From Leptolyngbya sp. FACHB-8 (lineage in GTDB: Bacteria > Cyanobacteriota > Cyanobacteriia > Elainellales > Elainellaceae): a stretch of 64,000 bases of DNA. This document shows positions 6,421-15,281 of the stretch, piece after piece. Numbering within the stretch: position 1 is the stretch's first letter; each line of letters opens with the position of its first letter. The notes beneath the pieces are model-generated. The model did not search any database. It worked only from the letters and a program-made list of their open reading frames with translations, and was not told the origin of the DNA. The translations under genes and the position numbers were made by a program. The DNA is taken from assembly GCF_014695575.1 (NCBI RefSeq), contig NZ_JACJOO010000057.1, positions 1 to 64,000 of the forward strand, read 5' to 3'.

Positions 6421-9045
6421 ATGTCGCAGTCCCACTTCTTTGCCCGCTTGTTGAATGGTGAGAGCGATCGCAAGTTTGAGTTACCCGGTGCGAAACCCCA
6501 TTACACCCCCGATCGCCCTGGCCAGGTAGAGCACATTGCTCTGGATCTGCGGCTGGACATTCCGAGTCAGCGCTATAGCGGCACCTGTACCATTCGCCTG
6601 AATCCTGTTCGGGACGGCATCGAAACGCTGACCCTGGATGCGGTGAACCTGGACATTGATACAGTGACCGTGGGTAAGACCAAACTGGAGTTTGACTACG
6701 ATGGCGAGGTGTTGCACATTCACCTGAAGCAGCCGACGGTGGCTAGGAAGCGGGTGGAAGTGGCGATCGCCTACCACAACGACCATCCCCAACGGGGTCT
6801 CTATTTTGTTGGTCCTGAGCCTCACTATCCCAACAAGCCCGTTCAGGTGTGGACTCAGGGGGAGGACGAGGACTCACGCTACTGGTTCCCCTGCTTCGAC
6901 TATCCAGGGCAACTGGCGACGTCTGAGATTCGTGTGCGCGTGCCGCAAAACCTGCTGGCGATTTCCAATGGGGAACTTGTCGAGACCCTGGAGGATGGCG
7001 ACGAGAAAATTTACCACTGGATGCAAAAGCAGGTCCATCCCACCTATTTGATGACGTTGGCGGTGGGTGACTTTGCCGAGTTTCAAGACACCTGGCAAGA
7101 CAGACCTGTGACTTACTATGTAGAAAAACGCCGGGCTGATGATGCGCTTCGTAGTATGGGCAAAACCCCGTCTATGATTGAGTTCTTCAGCCAGACCTTT
7201 GGCTATCCCTACCCCTTTCCTAAGTACGCCCAGGTCTGCGTTGATGACTTCATCTTTGGTGGCATGGAGAACACCTCCACAACCCTCCTGACAGACCGCT
7301 GCCTGTTGGATGAACGAGCGGCGCTGGATAACCGTACCTGTGAAAGTTTGGTGGCTCACGAGTTGGCCCACCAGTGGTTTGGTGATCTGGTGGTTGTAAA
7401 ACATTGGTCGCACGCCTGGATTAAGGAAGGCATGGCGACTTACTCCGAGGTGCTGTGGACAAACCACGAGTATGGAGCCGAGGAAGCGGCCTACTATCGC
7501 CTCAATGAAGCCCGTAGCTACATTGACGAAGACAGTTCCCGCTACCGTCGTCCCATCGTCACGCATGTATATCGGGAGGCGATCGAACTTTACGATGGTC
7601 ACCTGTACGAAAAGGGAGCCTGCGTCTATCACATGATTCGGGCAGAGTTGGGGGATGAGTTGTTCTTCAAGGCCATCCACACCTTTGTCAATGACAACGC
7701 CCACCAGACCGTTGAAACAGTAGATCTGTTGCGGGCGATCGAGAAAGCAACAGGACGCAATTTGCAATTCCTGTTTGATCAATACGTATTCCGGGGCGGT
7801 CACCCTGACTACAAGGTGAGCTATTCCTGGGATAACGACAGCAAGCTGGCGAAGGTCACGATTGTTCAGACTCAGGCGAAGGATGGAGAAACGCCCCTTG
7901 CCAGCGATTTGTTTGACCTGAAAATTCCCATTGGCTTTGGCTATGTGGATGATGCCAAAAAGGGCAAGAAAGGTGCCACTTCAACCCTCCAAACTTTTAC
8001 GGTACGGGTCTTCGAGAAGGAACAAACTTTCTACTTCCCCCTGGAAAAGAAACCCCAATTTGTCAGCTTTGATGCAGGCAACGCCATTCTCAAAACGGTC
8101 AAGTTGGAATATCCGATGGCTGAGCTGAAGGCCCAGCTACAGCACGACCCCGACCCCATTTCTCGAACGATGGCAGCGATCGCCCTCGCCAAAAAAGGTA
8201 ATCTAGAAGCTGTCAAAATCCTCGCCAAAGCCCTCCATGACGAGCCCTTTTGGGCCGTTCGGGCCGAGGTGGCGGAACAACTGGGCACCATCAAGCTCGA
8301 TCAGGTGGTGGAAGTTCTTCTGAAGGGATTGAAAGACCCCGAAGCCCGCGTTCGTCGTGCCGTGGTCGAAGCGCTGGGCAAACAAAAGACTCCCGCCAGC
8401 TTTAACGCCCTCAAAACGGTTGTGGAAAAAGGTGACCCCAGCTACTACACCGAGGCTGCTGCCATTCGCTCTCTCGCCAGCGCTGCCACCGTATCCATCG
8501 ATGGCAAAACTCAGGAGGACACAGTGCTGGCCGTACTGAAGTCGGTGCTAGAGCAGCGGGCCGGATGGAATGAGGTGGTGCGGAGTGGGGCGATCACTGG
8601 CTTGGCCCGTCTCAAAACCTCGGAAGCTGCCCTCGATCTGATTCTGGCCTACACGGCTCCCGGTACACCACAAGCTCTGCGCTTGAATGCGATTCGTTCT
8701 CTGGGGGCTATCTCCAGTGGTCAAGCTCCCAGCCAACTCGATCGCATTCTAGAGCGACTGAGTGAGCTGGCCGACGAAGCCTTCTTCCTGACGCAAGTTG
8801 CCGTGGTTAACGCTCTAGGGCAGATGGAAACGACCCGTGCCATCGGAATTTTGCAGAGCTTGAGCGATCGCACCCCCGATGGTCGTGTTCGCCGCATTGC
8901 CGAGGAAGCCGTCAAGCGCGTCTATCGCAAAGTCGGAGAAAACCAGGCCGTGAAGAAACTTCAGGAAGATCTAGAACAGGTCAAGAAGGATAACCAGGAG
9001 CTGCGCAGTCGCCTGGAGAGTTTAGAGGCCAAGTCCAAGGCGTAA
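6421..9045 (+). CDS. M1 family metallo-aminopeptidase with HEAT-repeat and coiled-coil tail
   Basis: 874 residues. M1 enzymes remove N-terminal amino acids from peptides in the cytosol using one zinc ion. The exopeptidase motif is GGMEN at residues 280-284 (a GAMEN variant) and the zinc site is HELAH at 313-317 with the third ligand Glu336, giving the correct HExxH-x18-E spacing. The catalytic part ends near residue 560. From about 570 to 840 a set of helical HEAT-like repeats follows (ARVRRAVVEALGK and GRVRRIAEEAVKR are typical units), and the last 30 residues form a Lys/Glu-rich coiled coil. Classical PepN has an ERAP-like C-terminal domain instead, so this is closer to the TAF2-like/cyanobacterial M1 subgroup. 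It is monocistronic, followed by a long palindrome. Confidence 0.92.
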   Translation: MSQSHFFARLLNGESDRKFELPGAKPHYTPDRPGQVEHIALDLRLDIPSQRYSGTCTIRLNPVRDGIETLTLDAVNLDIDTVTVGKTKLEFDYDGEVLHIHLKQPTVARKRVEVAIAYHNDHPQRGLYFVGPEPHYPNKPVQVWTQGEDEDSRYWFPCFDYPGQLATSEIRVRVPQNLLAISNGELVETLEDGDEKIYHWMQKQVHPTYLMTLAVGDFAEFQDTWQDRPVTYYVEKRRADDALRSMGKTPSMIEFFSQTFGYPYPFPKYAQVCVDDFIFGGMENTSTTLLTDRCLLDERAALDNRTCESLVAHELAHQWFGDLVVVKHWSHAWIKEGMATYSEVLWTNHEYGAEEAAYYRLNEARSYIDEDSSRYRRPIVTHVYREAIELYDGHLYEKGACVYHMIRAELGDELFFKAIHTFVNDNAHQTVETVDLLRAIEKATGRNLQFLFDQYVFRGGHPDYKVSYSWDNDSKLAKVTIVQTQAKDGETPLASDLFDLKIPIGFGYVDDAKKGKKGATSTLQTFTVRVFEKEQTFYFPLEKKPQFVSFDAGNAILKTVKLEYPMAELKAQLQHDPDPISRTMAAIALAKKGNLEAVKILAKALHDEPFWAVRAEVAEQLGTIKLDQVVEVLLKGLKDPEARVRRAVVEALGKQKTPASFNALKTVVEKGDPSYYTEAAAIRSLASAATVSIDGKTQEDTVLAVLKSVLEQRAGWNEVVRSGAITGLARLKTSEAALDLILAYTAPGTPQALRLNAIRSLGAISSGQAPSQLDRILERLSELADEAFFLTQVAVVNALGQMETTRAIGILQSLSDRTPDGRVRRIAEEAVKRVYRKVGENQAVKKLQEDLEQVKKDNQELRSRLESLEAKSKA

Positions 9046-9066
9046 CACCAACCGTAAAACGTCATG

Positions 9067-9131
9067 GGTGCATCCCACTGTTGTCAGTGAAGCGGGCTTC
9101 GCCCGCTTCACTGACAACAGTGGGATGCACC
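9067..9131. repeat. Perfect 31-bp-arm palindrome with TTC loop
   Basis: The left arm 9067-9097 is exactly complementary to 9101-9131 around TTC. The inner core GTGAAGCGGGC-TTC-GCCCGCTTCAC is shared with the palindrome inside 17077-17291. It lies between the 3' ends of convergent genes and lacks a T-run. Confidence 0.9.
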
Positions 9132-9184
9132 AACGTTATGGTCAAGAAGGGGGTGCGTGGCATTCACCTTCTTTGCAATGCACA

Positions 9185-10933
9185 TTACCCGTTGCCGAAC
9201 GCCAGGATCGAGCCCACCGCAAGGGTAATCAGAATGGCGTTGTAAATCGCGTGATCGGCTGTGCTGGCTGCGACTCCGGCTTCTTGAGCCTGGAGGGTAT
9301 CGCCAGTTTTGCGGAAGTGGCGATCGCGCACAAACTTATAGCGCCACGCAAACAAAAATCCTGGCAAAATCAACACAAATCCGCCCAGAATGGGAATTCC
9401 CGCCAGCAAGTGAATGAGCCCGAACTGGGTCGATCGCACCCCAATTTGTCTCCAGCTATCGGCTCCCCGACGAAAAATGCGTTCCTCCAGGCTGGACCAA
9501 AAGGGAATTCCCAGAATCAGAACCAGCCAGAAGCCGAGAATGAGTAACACTTTGCCGTCAAACGGCAGTAAGCCAGCGGTGCTGAGGAGAGGCGCAGAGG
9601 GGCTGTAGGAGACGGCGATCGCCTCACCTGTCTGCTCAGAAAACAGATTGAAGGGTTGAAAGATAATGTTTCCTGGCTGACCAAAGACCCAGTTGGCCCA
9701 ACCCCAACGCATCCAGGCTGGAGCGATCGCATCTGTCACGGTGTAAGTAAAGAGGGTCAGCACCACCGTACAAAAGGCTCGCAAGTAAATCAGCGGATTT
9801 TTGTGGAAATAGGTCTGCCGCACAAAACCCAGACGCAGCCGATAGCGCCATAGGTCTGCTACCACTACTGCCACCACCCCCAGAGACAGCAGCGCAGGCA
9901 GAACTTGCCGCAGAGCCATAACCCATGCTCCTTGACCAAACCCCAGGAGCAATATCAGCCCGACCAAAATTCCCAGCCGGTACTTCAACGTGTTGAAAAT
10001 AATGCCCAGGTTACGGAGTAGTGGGGGACGCAGCTGCCGATGGGAAAGATGGCGAAAAAATTCTCCAGCCTGGACTAAAGTGACAAATCGGTAAAGCGCC
10101 GCGAGAGGATAACCCGGTTTAATCTCAAGAGCCTGGTCAAAATCGACGATCGCTTCCTCATACAGCCCCAATTTCATCTGGCCATAACCCCGGTACGTCA
10201 AACCGTTGGCTTTCCAGTACTCCCGTGACTCCGGTTGAATCGATAGGGCAGTATCCAGGCTGTTGATTCCTTCCTGGGTATGCCCCAGCCGCATCAGTGT
10301 GCTGCCCCGATTGCACCAGGCGCGATCGAAGTTACCATTCAGGGCGATCGCCTGGTCAAAGCACCCCAGCGCTGGCTGGAGTCTGCCCCCTGTGATCAGC
10401 ACGACTCCTTTGCTGTTCCAGGCCTGGGCTGAACTGGGATAGTGCTCCAGCACGCGATCGCACATCTGAAGTGCTTCCCGCCGCCGTCCCAGGAGTGCCA
10501 GGATGGAACCCTTTGCCCCCATGGCTTCCTCATGGGCTGGGGCAATTTCTAATGCCTGGTCATAACTATGTAGGGATTCTTTGTAACGGCCCAGACCCCG
10601 TAAGGCATTGCCGCGATCGCACCACCATTGCGCAGAGGGTTGGGGGGTGAGGGCGATCGCCCGGTCGTAGGCGGCCAGGGCTGCTTGCAGTTGCCCGAGG
10701 TGTTCTAGCGCAAGGCCACGGTAGTAGTAGGCCAGGGCAGAATCGGGCTGGAGCTGAAGGGCTTGCTCGGTGGTAGTAATGGCTGCTGTAGGGTTGCCGC
10801 GTTGCAGATGTAGCGTTGCAAGGCGACACAGGAGGTGGGTACGCTCGCTGGTGGATAGATGAGGGTTTTGCAACCGCTGCTGGCATTCCTCTAGAGACAA
10901 CGAAAAAGAGGGAGGATAAGGCTGCTCAACCAT
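9185..10933 (-). CDS. TPR-repeat protein fused to a CPBP (CAAX-protease-like) membrane domain
   Basis: 582 residues from the ATG at 10933 (an earlier in-frame start at 11068 would add 45 unrelated residues). Roughly residues 25-290 are seven or eight TPR units (for example SALAYYYRGLALEHLGQ, PEHEEAMGAKGSILALLGR-like repeats). After about residue 300 come several membrane segments. The last 110 residues hold the three CPBP/ABI signatures in order: EERIFRR (EExxxR), FGLIH (FxxxH) and HAIYN (HxxxN). CPBP proteins are intramembrane glutamate proteases or non-proteolytic relatives. All three motifs are intact, so activity is plausible. The TPR part should face the cytoplasm and recruit substrates or partners. 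It is divergent from rpiA. Confidence 0.85.
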   Translation of the reverse strand: MVEQPYPPSFSLSLEECQQRLQNPHLSTSERTHLLCRLATLHLQRGNPTAAITTTEQALQLQPDSALAYYYRGLALEHLGQLQAALAAYDRAIALTPQPSAQWWCDRGNALRGLGRYKESLHSYDQALEIAPAHEEAMGAKGSILALLGRRREALQMCDRVLEHYPSSAQAWNSKGVVLITGGRLQPALGCFDQAIALNGNFDRAWCNRGSTLMRLGHTQEGINSLDTALSIQPESREYWKANGLTYRGYGQMKLGLYEEAIVDFDQALEIKPGYPLAALYRFVTLVQAGEFFRHLSHRQLRPPLLRNLGIIFNTLKYRLGILVGLILLLGFGQGAWVMALRQVLPALLSLGVVAVVVADLWRYRLRLGFVRQTYFHKNPLIYLRAFCTVVLTLFTYTVTDAIAPAWMRWGWANWVFGQPGNIIFQPFNLFSEQTGEAIAVSYSPSAPLLSTAGLLPFDGKVLLILGFWLVLILGIPFWSSLEERIFRRGADSWRQIGVRSTQFGLIHLLAGIPILGGFVLILPGFLFAWRYKFVRDRHFRKTGDTLQAQEAGVAASTADHAIYNAILITLAVGSILAFGNG

Positions 10934-11009
10934 GGTGTTCCGCAAGACTACCTTTGTTATCTTGCCGCATTTATAACCCTTTCCGCCCGGCGCGGTGCGA
11001 GAGTATTTA

Positions 11010-11100
11010 GATCTTGTACCTTTCCTGCACCAGAGCTCAGAACCCTTATTTTCCCCACGAAGCGACAAAAGATAAGGGCTCTGAGGTCCGGTGCAAGATC
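11010..11100. repeat. Imperfect inverted repeat in the TPR-CPBP / rpiA intergenic region
   Basis: GATCTTG...CTGCACC...CTCAGAACCCTTAT at 11010-11049 is complementary, with some mismatches, to ATAAGGGCTCTGAGG...GGTGCAAGATC at 11072-11100. It lies between divergent genes and so could be regulatory or another palindromic repeat. Confidence 0.55.
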
Positions 11101-11175
11101 TGAGCCTATTTTTTGCGGGGCTTAGAAATGATAGCCTTTAGTGTTGGTAAGCATTTAAACGCAGGACAGGCTCCC

Positions 11176-11883
11176 ATGAGTACAGGAACAGATCCCGTCA
11201 AGGTCATGAAACAGCAGGTCGGTAAAGCCGCCGCCGATCTGGTGCAATCCGGCAATATTGTTGGGTTAGGCACAGGCTCTACGGCCGCTTTCATGATCCA
11301 ATACCTGGGAGAACGGCTGCAGGCAGGTACTCTTACAGATATCAAGGGGATTCCCACATCGTTCCAGGCTTCCGTTCTGGCCCGTAAGTATGGCATTCCG
11401 CTGACGACGCTGGACGAAGTCGATCGCATTGACATCGCCATTGACGGTGCGGATGAAGTTGATCCACAGAAGAACTTGATCAAGGGCGGCGGGGCTGCTC
11501 ACACCCGGGAAAAAATTGTAGATGGTCTGGCATCACGATTTGTGGTGGTGGTAGATAGCTCCAAGCTGGTTGATCACTTGGGGGCGTTTCCGCTGCCCGT
11601 AGAGGTCATGCCGATGGCCGTGACACCGGTGATGCAGGCGATGGAAAAGCTGGGTGGGGTGCCTGAAATCCGCATGGGAGTTAAGAAGGATGGCCCAGTG
11701 ATCACAGACCAGGGCAACATGATTCTGGATGTGAAATTCGATAGCCTGGATAACCCGGCAGAACTAGAGAAAACTATTAACAACATCCCTGGAGTGCTGG
11801 ATAACGGTTTGTTTGTCGGCCTGACCGATCTGGTACTGATTGGAGAAATTATTGACGGTGTTCCAACCGTGCGGGAAATGTAA
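11176..11883 (+). CDS. rpiA: Ribose-5-phosphate isomerase A
   Basis: 235 residues from the ATG at 11176; the frame is open to 11113 but 235 is the normal RpiA length. It interconverts ribose 5-phosphate and ribulose 5-phosphate in the Calvin cycle and pentose phosphate pathway. The phosphate-binding motif [10 protein letters not shown] is at residues 30-39, the catalytic DGADEVD at about 90-96, and [11 protein letters not shown] just after. All key residues are present. It is followed at once by a strong terminator and no partner gene, so it appears to be transcribed alone. Confidence 0.95.
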   Translation: MSTGTDPVKVMKQQVGKAAADLVQSGNIVGLGTGSTAAFMIQYLGERLQAGTLTDIKGIPTSFQASVLARKYGIPLTTLDEVDRIDIAIDGADEVDPQKNLIKGGGAAHTREKIVDGLASRFVVVVDSSKLVDHLGAFPLPVEVMPMAVTPVMQAMEKLGGVPEIRMGVKKDGPVITDQGNMILDVKFDSLDNPAELEKTINNIPGVLDNGLFVGLTDLVLIGEIIDGVPTVREM

Positions 11884-11902
11884 AATCCTTTGAGTACTTG
11901 GC

Positions 11903-11937
11903 AAGAATGGCGTGGCACATTGTGCCACGCCATTCTT
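11903..11937 (+). terminator. rpiA terminator, 17-bp perfect hairpin
   Basis: AAGAATGGCGTGGCACA at 11903-11919 and its exact complement at 11921-11937 flank one base. The 3' arm ends in CATTCTTTAT. It begins 20 bases after the rpiA stop. Confidence 0.75.
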
Positions 11938-11944
11938 TATGTTC

Positions 11945-11992
11945 AACCTCAAGTCGGGATAAGCTGAAGTGCCCTTAACCGTAACTCAGGTT
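11945..11992. repeat. Family A repeat reduced to its two outer ends
   Basis: AACCTCAAGTCGGGATAAGC, then AAGTGCCCTTAACC and GTAACTCAGGTT. These are the two outer ends of family A joined directly, with both hairpins missing. It looks like an internal deletion product. The remaining 320 bases to 12311 contain a 12-bp inverted repeat (TAATCAGAGATG ... CATTTCTGATTA) and a short direct repeat GGGAG(AG)TTGGCG but no gene. Confidence 0.7.
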
Positions 11993-12311
11993 ATTTACAC
12001 CCAATTTGGCTGAAGAATTTTAATCAGAGATGCCACGTTGCGTCGCACCATTTCTGATTACGGTTCTTCAACCGGATGTCATATCACCAAATCATCTTGC
12101 AGGGAAATGTGTGCTAAGGCGTTCAATAAATGATTCGGCAAGACTTGGGAGAGTTGGCGCAACATATATGAAGCCCTGAGCGCTAATTGTTCAATAGATG
12201 GCACGTCAAGTCTTTTGGGAGTTGGCGAAGCATCTATCCAATAAATTCTGAATAATACTCTGGGTTGTGAATTCGATTGAGGCGGTTACAAATACCAATG
12301 GATTAACGTGA

Positions 12312-13160
12312 CTAGAGCGTTTCTAGGGATTGTCGTAGCTGCATCAGGTGACGTAAATAACCAATCACCTTAGAACCGAAGCTATGTTTCCGTTTGTCTG
12401 GCCGGCCATGAAACACATACCCAACCTCGGCAATGTTTTGAATATCGCCTCGGCTCAAGACTTCCAGCAAAATCTTATAGCCTGAGGGAAAGAGAACGCG
12501 ACCAGCGATCGCTTCCCGACGCACCAGAAAATAGCCACTCATCGGATCGGACACGCGCCCTACCACATTCGGTAGGATGAGCCTTCCTAACAAACGCGCC
12601 CCAAACCGCAGAAGACGGCGAGCGGGGCTCAGGTTCCGGCTACCCCCACCCTGAGCATTGCGACTGGCGATCGCCAGATCGGCTCCCTGTTGCATCCGTT
12701 TGACCAATTCTAGAAGTACTTCCGGAGGTTGTTGGAGGTCTGTATCAATGACTCCCAGAATTTCCCCCTGCGCTGCTTCCCAACCCCTGACCACAGCAGT
12801 CGCCAGACCTCGTTCTTCCATGCGTCGAATGACTCGTAACGCTGGGTAGTGATGGATCAGTTGTAGAGCAACGTTCCAGGTTTGATCGGGGCTATTATCA
12901 TCTACCACAATGAGCTCGTAAGCGTTGGGTAGCACTTCATCTAACAGGTAGGAAAGGGCGGTAACCATTCCCAGTAGGTTTGTACGTTCTTTGTAAGTTG
13001 GGAGAATAACAGACAGGTAAATGGATTGTGTGGGAACCGTAGGTGGACTAAGCGCATCTGATTCAGGCGCGGAGGGGATTCGATAGCTTCTCTGGACAGG
13101 TGGTAGAGGCTCTGATGAATCTCTCCTGCGCGTGTTGGGTTTTAACAACTGTTGTGTCAT
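12312..13160 (-). CDS. Family 2 glycosyltransferase (dolichyl/polyprenyl-phosphate mannosyltransferase-like)
   Basis: 282 residues. GT2 enzymes of the DPM1 type move a sugar from a nucleotide donor to a polyprenyl phosphate at the membrane. The first 45 residues are a Pro/Ser-rich tail. The GT-A fold starts at LSVILPTYKERTNL and shows IVVDDNSPD for the nucleotide, VIDTDLQQPPE (DxD-like metal site) and DPMSGYFLVRREA. A basic C-terminal stretch RKHSFGSKVIGYLRHL is typical of DPM-like enzymes. There is no C-terminal transmembrane pair, so it resembles the short soluble DPM1 class. It stands alone with a long repeat-filled region upstream. Confidence 0.88.
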   Translation of the reverse strand: MTQQLLKPNTRRRDSSEPLPPVQRSYRIPSAPESDALSPPTVPTQSIYLSVILPTYKERTNLLGMVTALSYLLDEVLPNAYELIVVDDNSPDQTWNVALQLIHHYPALRVIRRMEERGLATAVVRGWEAAQGEILGVIDTDLQQPPEVLLELVKRMQQGADLAIASRNAQGGGSRNLSPARRLLRFGARLLGRLILPNVVGRVSDPMSGYFLVRREAIAGRVLFPSGYKILLEVLSRGDIQNIAEVGYVFHGRPDKRKHSFGSKVIGYLRHLMQLRQSLETL

Positions 13161-13438
13161 AAGAGACCAGGCGACAGGGGCACTATTAAAGTATTCGTGT
13201 AATTTAATATCTGTTCCCGATACTCAGGGTAAATACGGAGGTTTCAACACGAAAAACTCACACTGTATTTTTCCGTGTAAAGGTAGTATGAACTTAATTT
13301 TTGCCGTATCTAATAACTCGATAGACGAAGGTTTGGAATGTTAGTTTCTGCAAAAGCTTAAATCAGTAGGGAAATCAGCCTTAAGTTAGGTATTGGCAAT
13401 TTATTTAGATGATTTTAAGTCGCTCAACTCAGTGAAAC
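13161..13438. other. AT-rich stretch upstream of the glycosyltransferase, no gene seen
   Basis: This should hold the promoter of the minus-strand glycosyltransferase. The stretch is AT-rich. No convincing coding frame or strong hairpin was found. Confidence 0.5.
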
Positions 13439-13497
13439 ATAAGGTCTAGAAGACTGTGCCACCTACTTTGTGGGTGGCACAGTCTTCTAGACCTTAT
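13439..13497. repeat. 25-bp-arm palindrome
   Basis: Arms 13439-13463 and 13473-13497 are exactly complementary around a nine-base loop. The arm begins ATAAGGTCTAGAAGACTGTG. It abuts the family B element at 13500. Confidence 0.85.
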
Positions 13498-13499
13498 AT

Positions 13500-13607
13500 T
13501 TAGGAGATTTCCAGTAATGAAATTACCCCCAGAATGTTGGTGCTTTGCCCGCTTCGCGGGCAAAGCACCAACATTCTGGGTAAATTCTTATGCAGAAACC
13601 TCCTTAG
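13500..13607. repeat. Family B palindromic element, 108 bp, copy 1
   Basis: Outer ends TTAGGAGATTTCCAG and, on the opposite strand, CTAAGGAGGTTTCTG form imperfect terminal inverted repeats. The core is a perfect hairpin, 13528-13552/13556-13580, with 25-bp arms and a TTC loop. The 23377-23484 copy has the same ends and length but a different core. The next 100 bases (13604-13713) show a heavily decayed family A-like stretch. Confidence 0.8.
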
Positions 13608-13747
13608 TAATAACTACCTACTCAATCTCAATTCGGATAAACCCAATTGTCTGGTTTGGTGTGCGCTTTGCCCGCCCCTCGAAGGAGCTTCTAAGCCGCG
13701 CTCAGGTCATTGAGTTACTGATTGAATTAGGGATAAAGCACTTAGTA

Positions 13748-13850
13748 GTGTTTTAGACAGGCAGATGGGGTTGTGGTGAAAGGATTCCTTCGTGCCCCTT
13801 TCACCACAACCTCATCCTCAGGCTTGAGATATGACCGAGCACGTTTAGAA
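13748..13850. repeat. Family C palindromic element, copy 1
   Basis: The hairpin arms share GATGGGGTTGTGGTGAAAGG and CCCTTTCACCACAACCTCATC around ATTCCTTCGTG. The outer end GCACGTTTAGAAC is the complement of GTTCTAAACGTG at the start of the 49170 copy. It lies upstream of the aldo/keto reductase. Confidence 0.7.
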
Positions 13851-14018
13851 CTTGATTAAGGAGTTTATTTGCATTGCCTCTCAGGTAGACAGACTGAGCC
13901 AAACAACTTCTTCAGGAGGGTCGCTGCACTTCGTACATAAACAAGGTGGCATGGATCACCACGCTATATCGCTCGACTTGATACAGTGCACAAAGCACTA
14001 TTGCAACCCGTTGATGTT

Positions 14019-15200
14019 ATGGACTATCGCCGATTTGGACGAACAGAACTGGCCATGCCGGTCTTTTCCTGTGGAGGAATGCGTTACCAGTACAAATGGA
14101 AAGATGTACCCCAGGCCGAAGTCTCTGAGGACAGCCAGCAAAATCTGGAGGCGACCATTCGTCGGGCGGTAGACCTGGGAATTAACCATATCGAGACGGC
14201 TCGGGGGTATGGAACCTCTGAAATGCAGCTAGGGCGCATTCTGCCCCGCATTCCCCGCGAGAAGCTGATTGTGCAAACCAAGGTCAGTCCTACGGAGAAT
14301 GCAGAGGAGTTTCGAGCAGATTTAGAGCGATCGCTCGCCTACCTGCAACTGGAGCAGGTGGATTTATTGGGAATGCACGGCATCAACACGCCGGAAATCC
14401 TGGAATGGACGCTACGGCCTGGCGGTTGTCTGGATGTGGCGCGAGAATTTCAGCGCCAGGGACGGGTTCGATTTATTGGTTTTTCGACCCATGCTCCGAC
14501 GGAAGTGATTGTGCAGGCGATCGCCTCCGATCAATTCGACTACGTCAACCTGCACTGGTACTACATCAACCAGATCAACTGGGCGGCGATCGAAGCAGCA
14601 ACCCAGCATGACATGGGGGTTTTCATCATCAGCCCCACCGATAAGGGGGGGCATCTGTACAGCCCACCTCAGAAGTTGGTGGATCTTTGTGCGCCTCTCA
14701 GTCCTATTGTGTTTAACAACCTATTCTGCCTGAGCCATCCTCAGGTTCATACCTTAAGCATCGGGGCTGCCCACCCTGGCGATTTTGATGAACATATTAA
14801 AACCCTGGCCTTTCTGGATCGAGTCAAAGACGTATTGCCCCCTATTCTGGATCGGCTGGAACAGGAGGCAATTCGGACGCTGGGGGAGGACTGGTATCGC
14901 ACCTGGGAAGTGGGCTTACCCCGGTTGGAGGAGGTGCCGGGTCAGGTGAGTGTACGCAGCATTTTGTGGTTGCGAAATTTGGCGATCGCCTTTGGCATGG
15001 TGGACTATGCCAGAGCCCGTTACAACATGCTGGGGAATGCAGGACACTGGTTCCCTGGTAACAAGCTGACCCATGCAACGATGCCGGAGCTACAGGCATG
15101 CTTGAGCCGTAGCCCCCACGCAGAGAAGCTCCCAGCATTTTTGCAGGAAGCCCATGAGCTGTTGGGCGGTGCTGAAGGGCGACGCCTGATGCAGTCGTAA
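14019..15200 (+). CDS. Aldo/keto reductase, COG1453-like, without its C-terminal Fe-S cysteines
   Basis: 393 residues from the ATG at 14019 (a GTG at 13986 in frame is less likely). The N-terminal 270 residues are an AKR TIM barrel: the tetrad region HIETARGYGTSE (Glu in place of the usual Asp, plus Tyr), Lys in IVQTKVS and His in LLGMHGIN. The C-terminal 120 residues align in layout with the ferredoxin-like tail of COG1453 proteins (GHWFPG ... LPAFLQEAHELL). Those proteins normally carry CxxCxxC...CP there. Here only one Cys remains (LQACLSRSP), so no cluster should bind. The reductase probably works with NADPH alone. A bidirectional terminator separates it from rsmG. Confidence 0.85.
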   Translation: MDYRRFGRTELAMPVFSCGGMRYQYKWKDVPQAEVSEDSQQNLEATIRRAVDLGINHIETARGYGTSEMQLGRILPRIPREKLIVQTKVSPTENAEEFRADLERSLAYLQLEQVDLLGMHGINTPEILEWTLRPGGCLDVAREFQRQGRVRFIGFSTHAPTEVIVQAIASDQFDYVNLHWYYINQINWAAIEAATQHDMGVFIISPTDKGGHLYSPPQKLVDLCAPLSPIVFNNLFCLSHPQVHTLSIGAAHPGDFDEHIKTLAFLDRVKDVLPPILDRLEQEAIRTLGEDWYRTWEVGLPRLEEVPGQVSVRSILWLRNLAIAFGMVDYARARYNMLGNAGHWFPGNKLTHATMPELQACLSRSPHAEKLPAFLQEAHELLGGAEGRRLMQS

Positions 15201-15217
15201 GAAAGGCAAGTGGACTT

Positions 15218-15256
15218 TTTTGTGGGGAGTGCGGCTAAGTCGTACTCCCCACAAAA
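15218..15256. terminator. Bidirectional terminator between convergent genes
   Basis: TTTTGTGGGGAGT (15218-15230) pairs exactly with ACTCCCCACAAAA (15244-15256). T-runs on both sides suit transcripts from either direction (aldo/keto reductase and rsmG). Confidence 0.7.
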
Positions 15257-15281
15257 TCGGGTTTGATGCTGTACGAAATCC

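Noticed and set aside
6874-7803. A 309-codon frame antisense to the M1 aminopeptidase
   Set aside because: It lies wholly opposite a gene with intact catalytic motifs and shows no motif of its own; GC-rich antisense frames are common.
13439-13850. A CRISPR-like array, considered because several repeats lie close together
   Set aside because: The repeats are palindromes of different sequence and size, not equal direct repeats with unique spacers; no cas gene is present.
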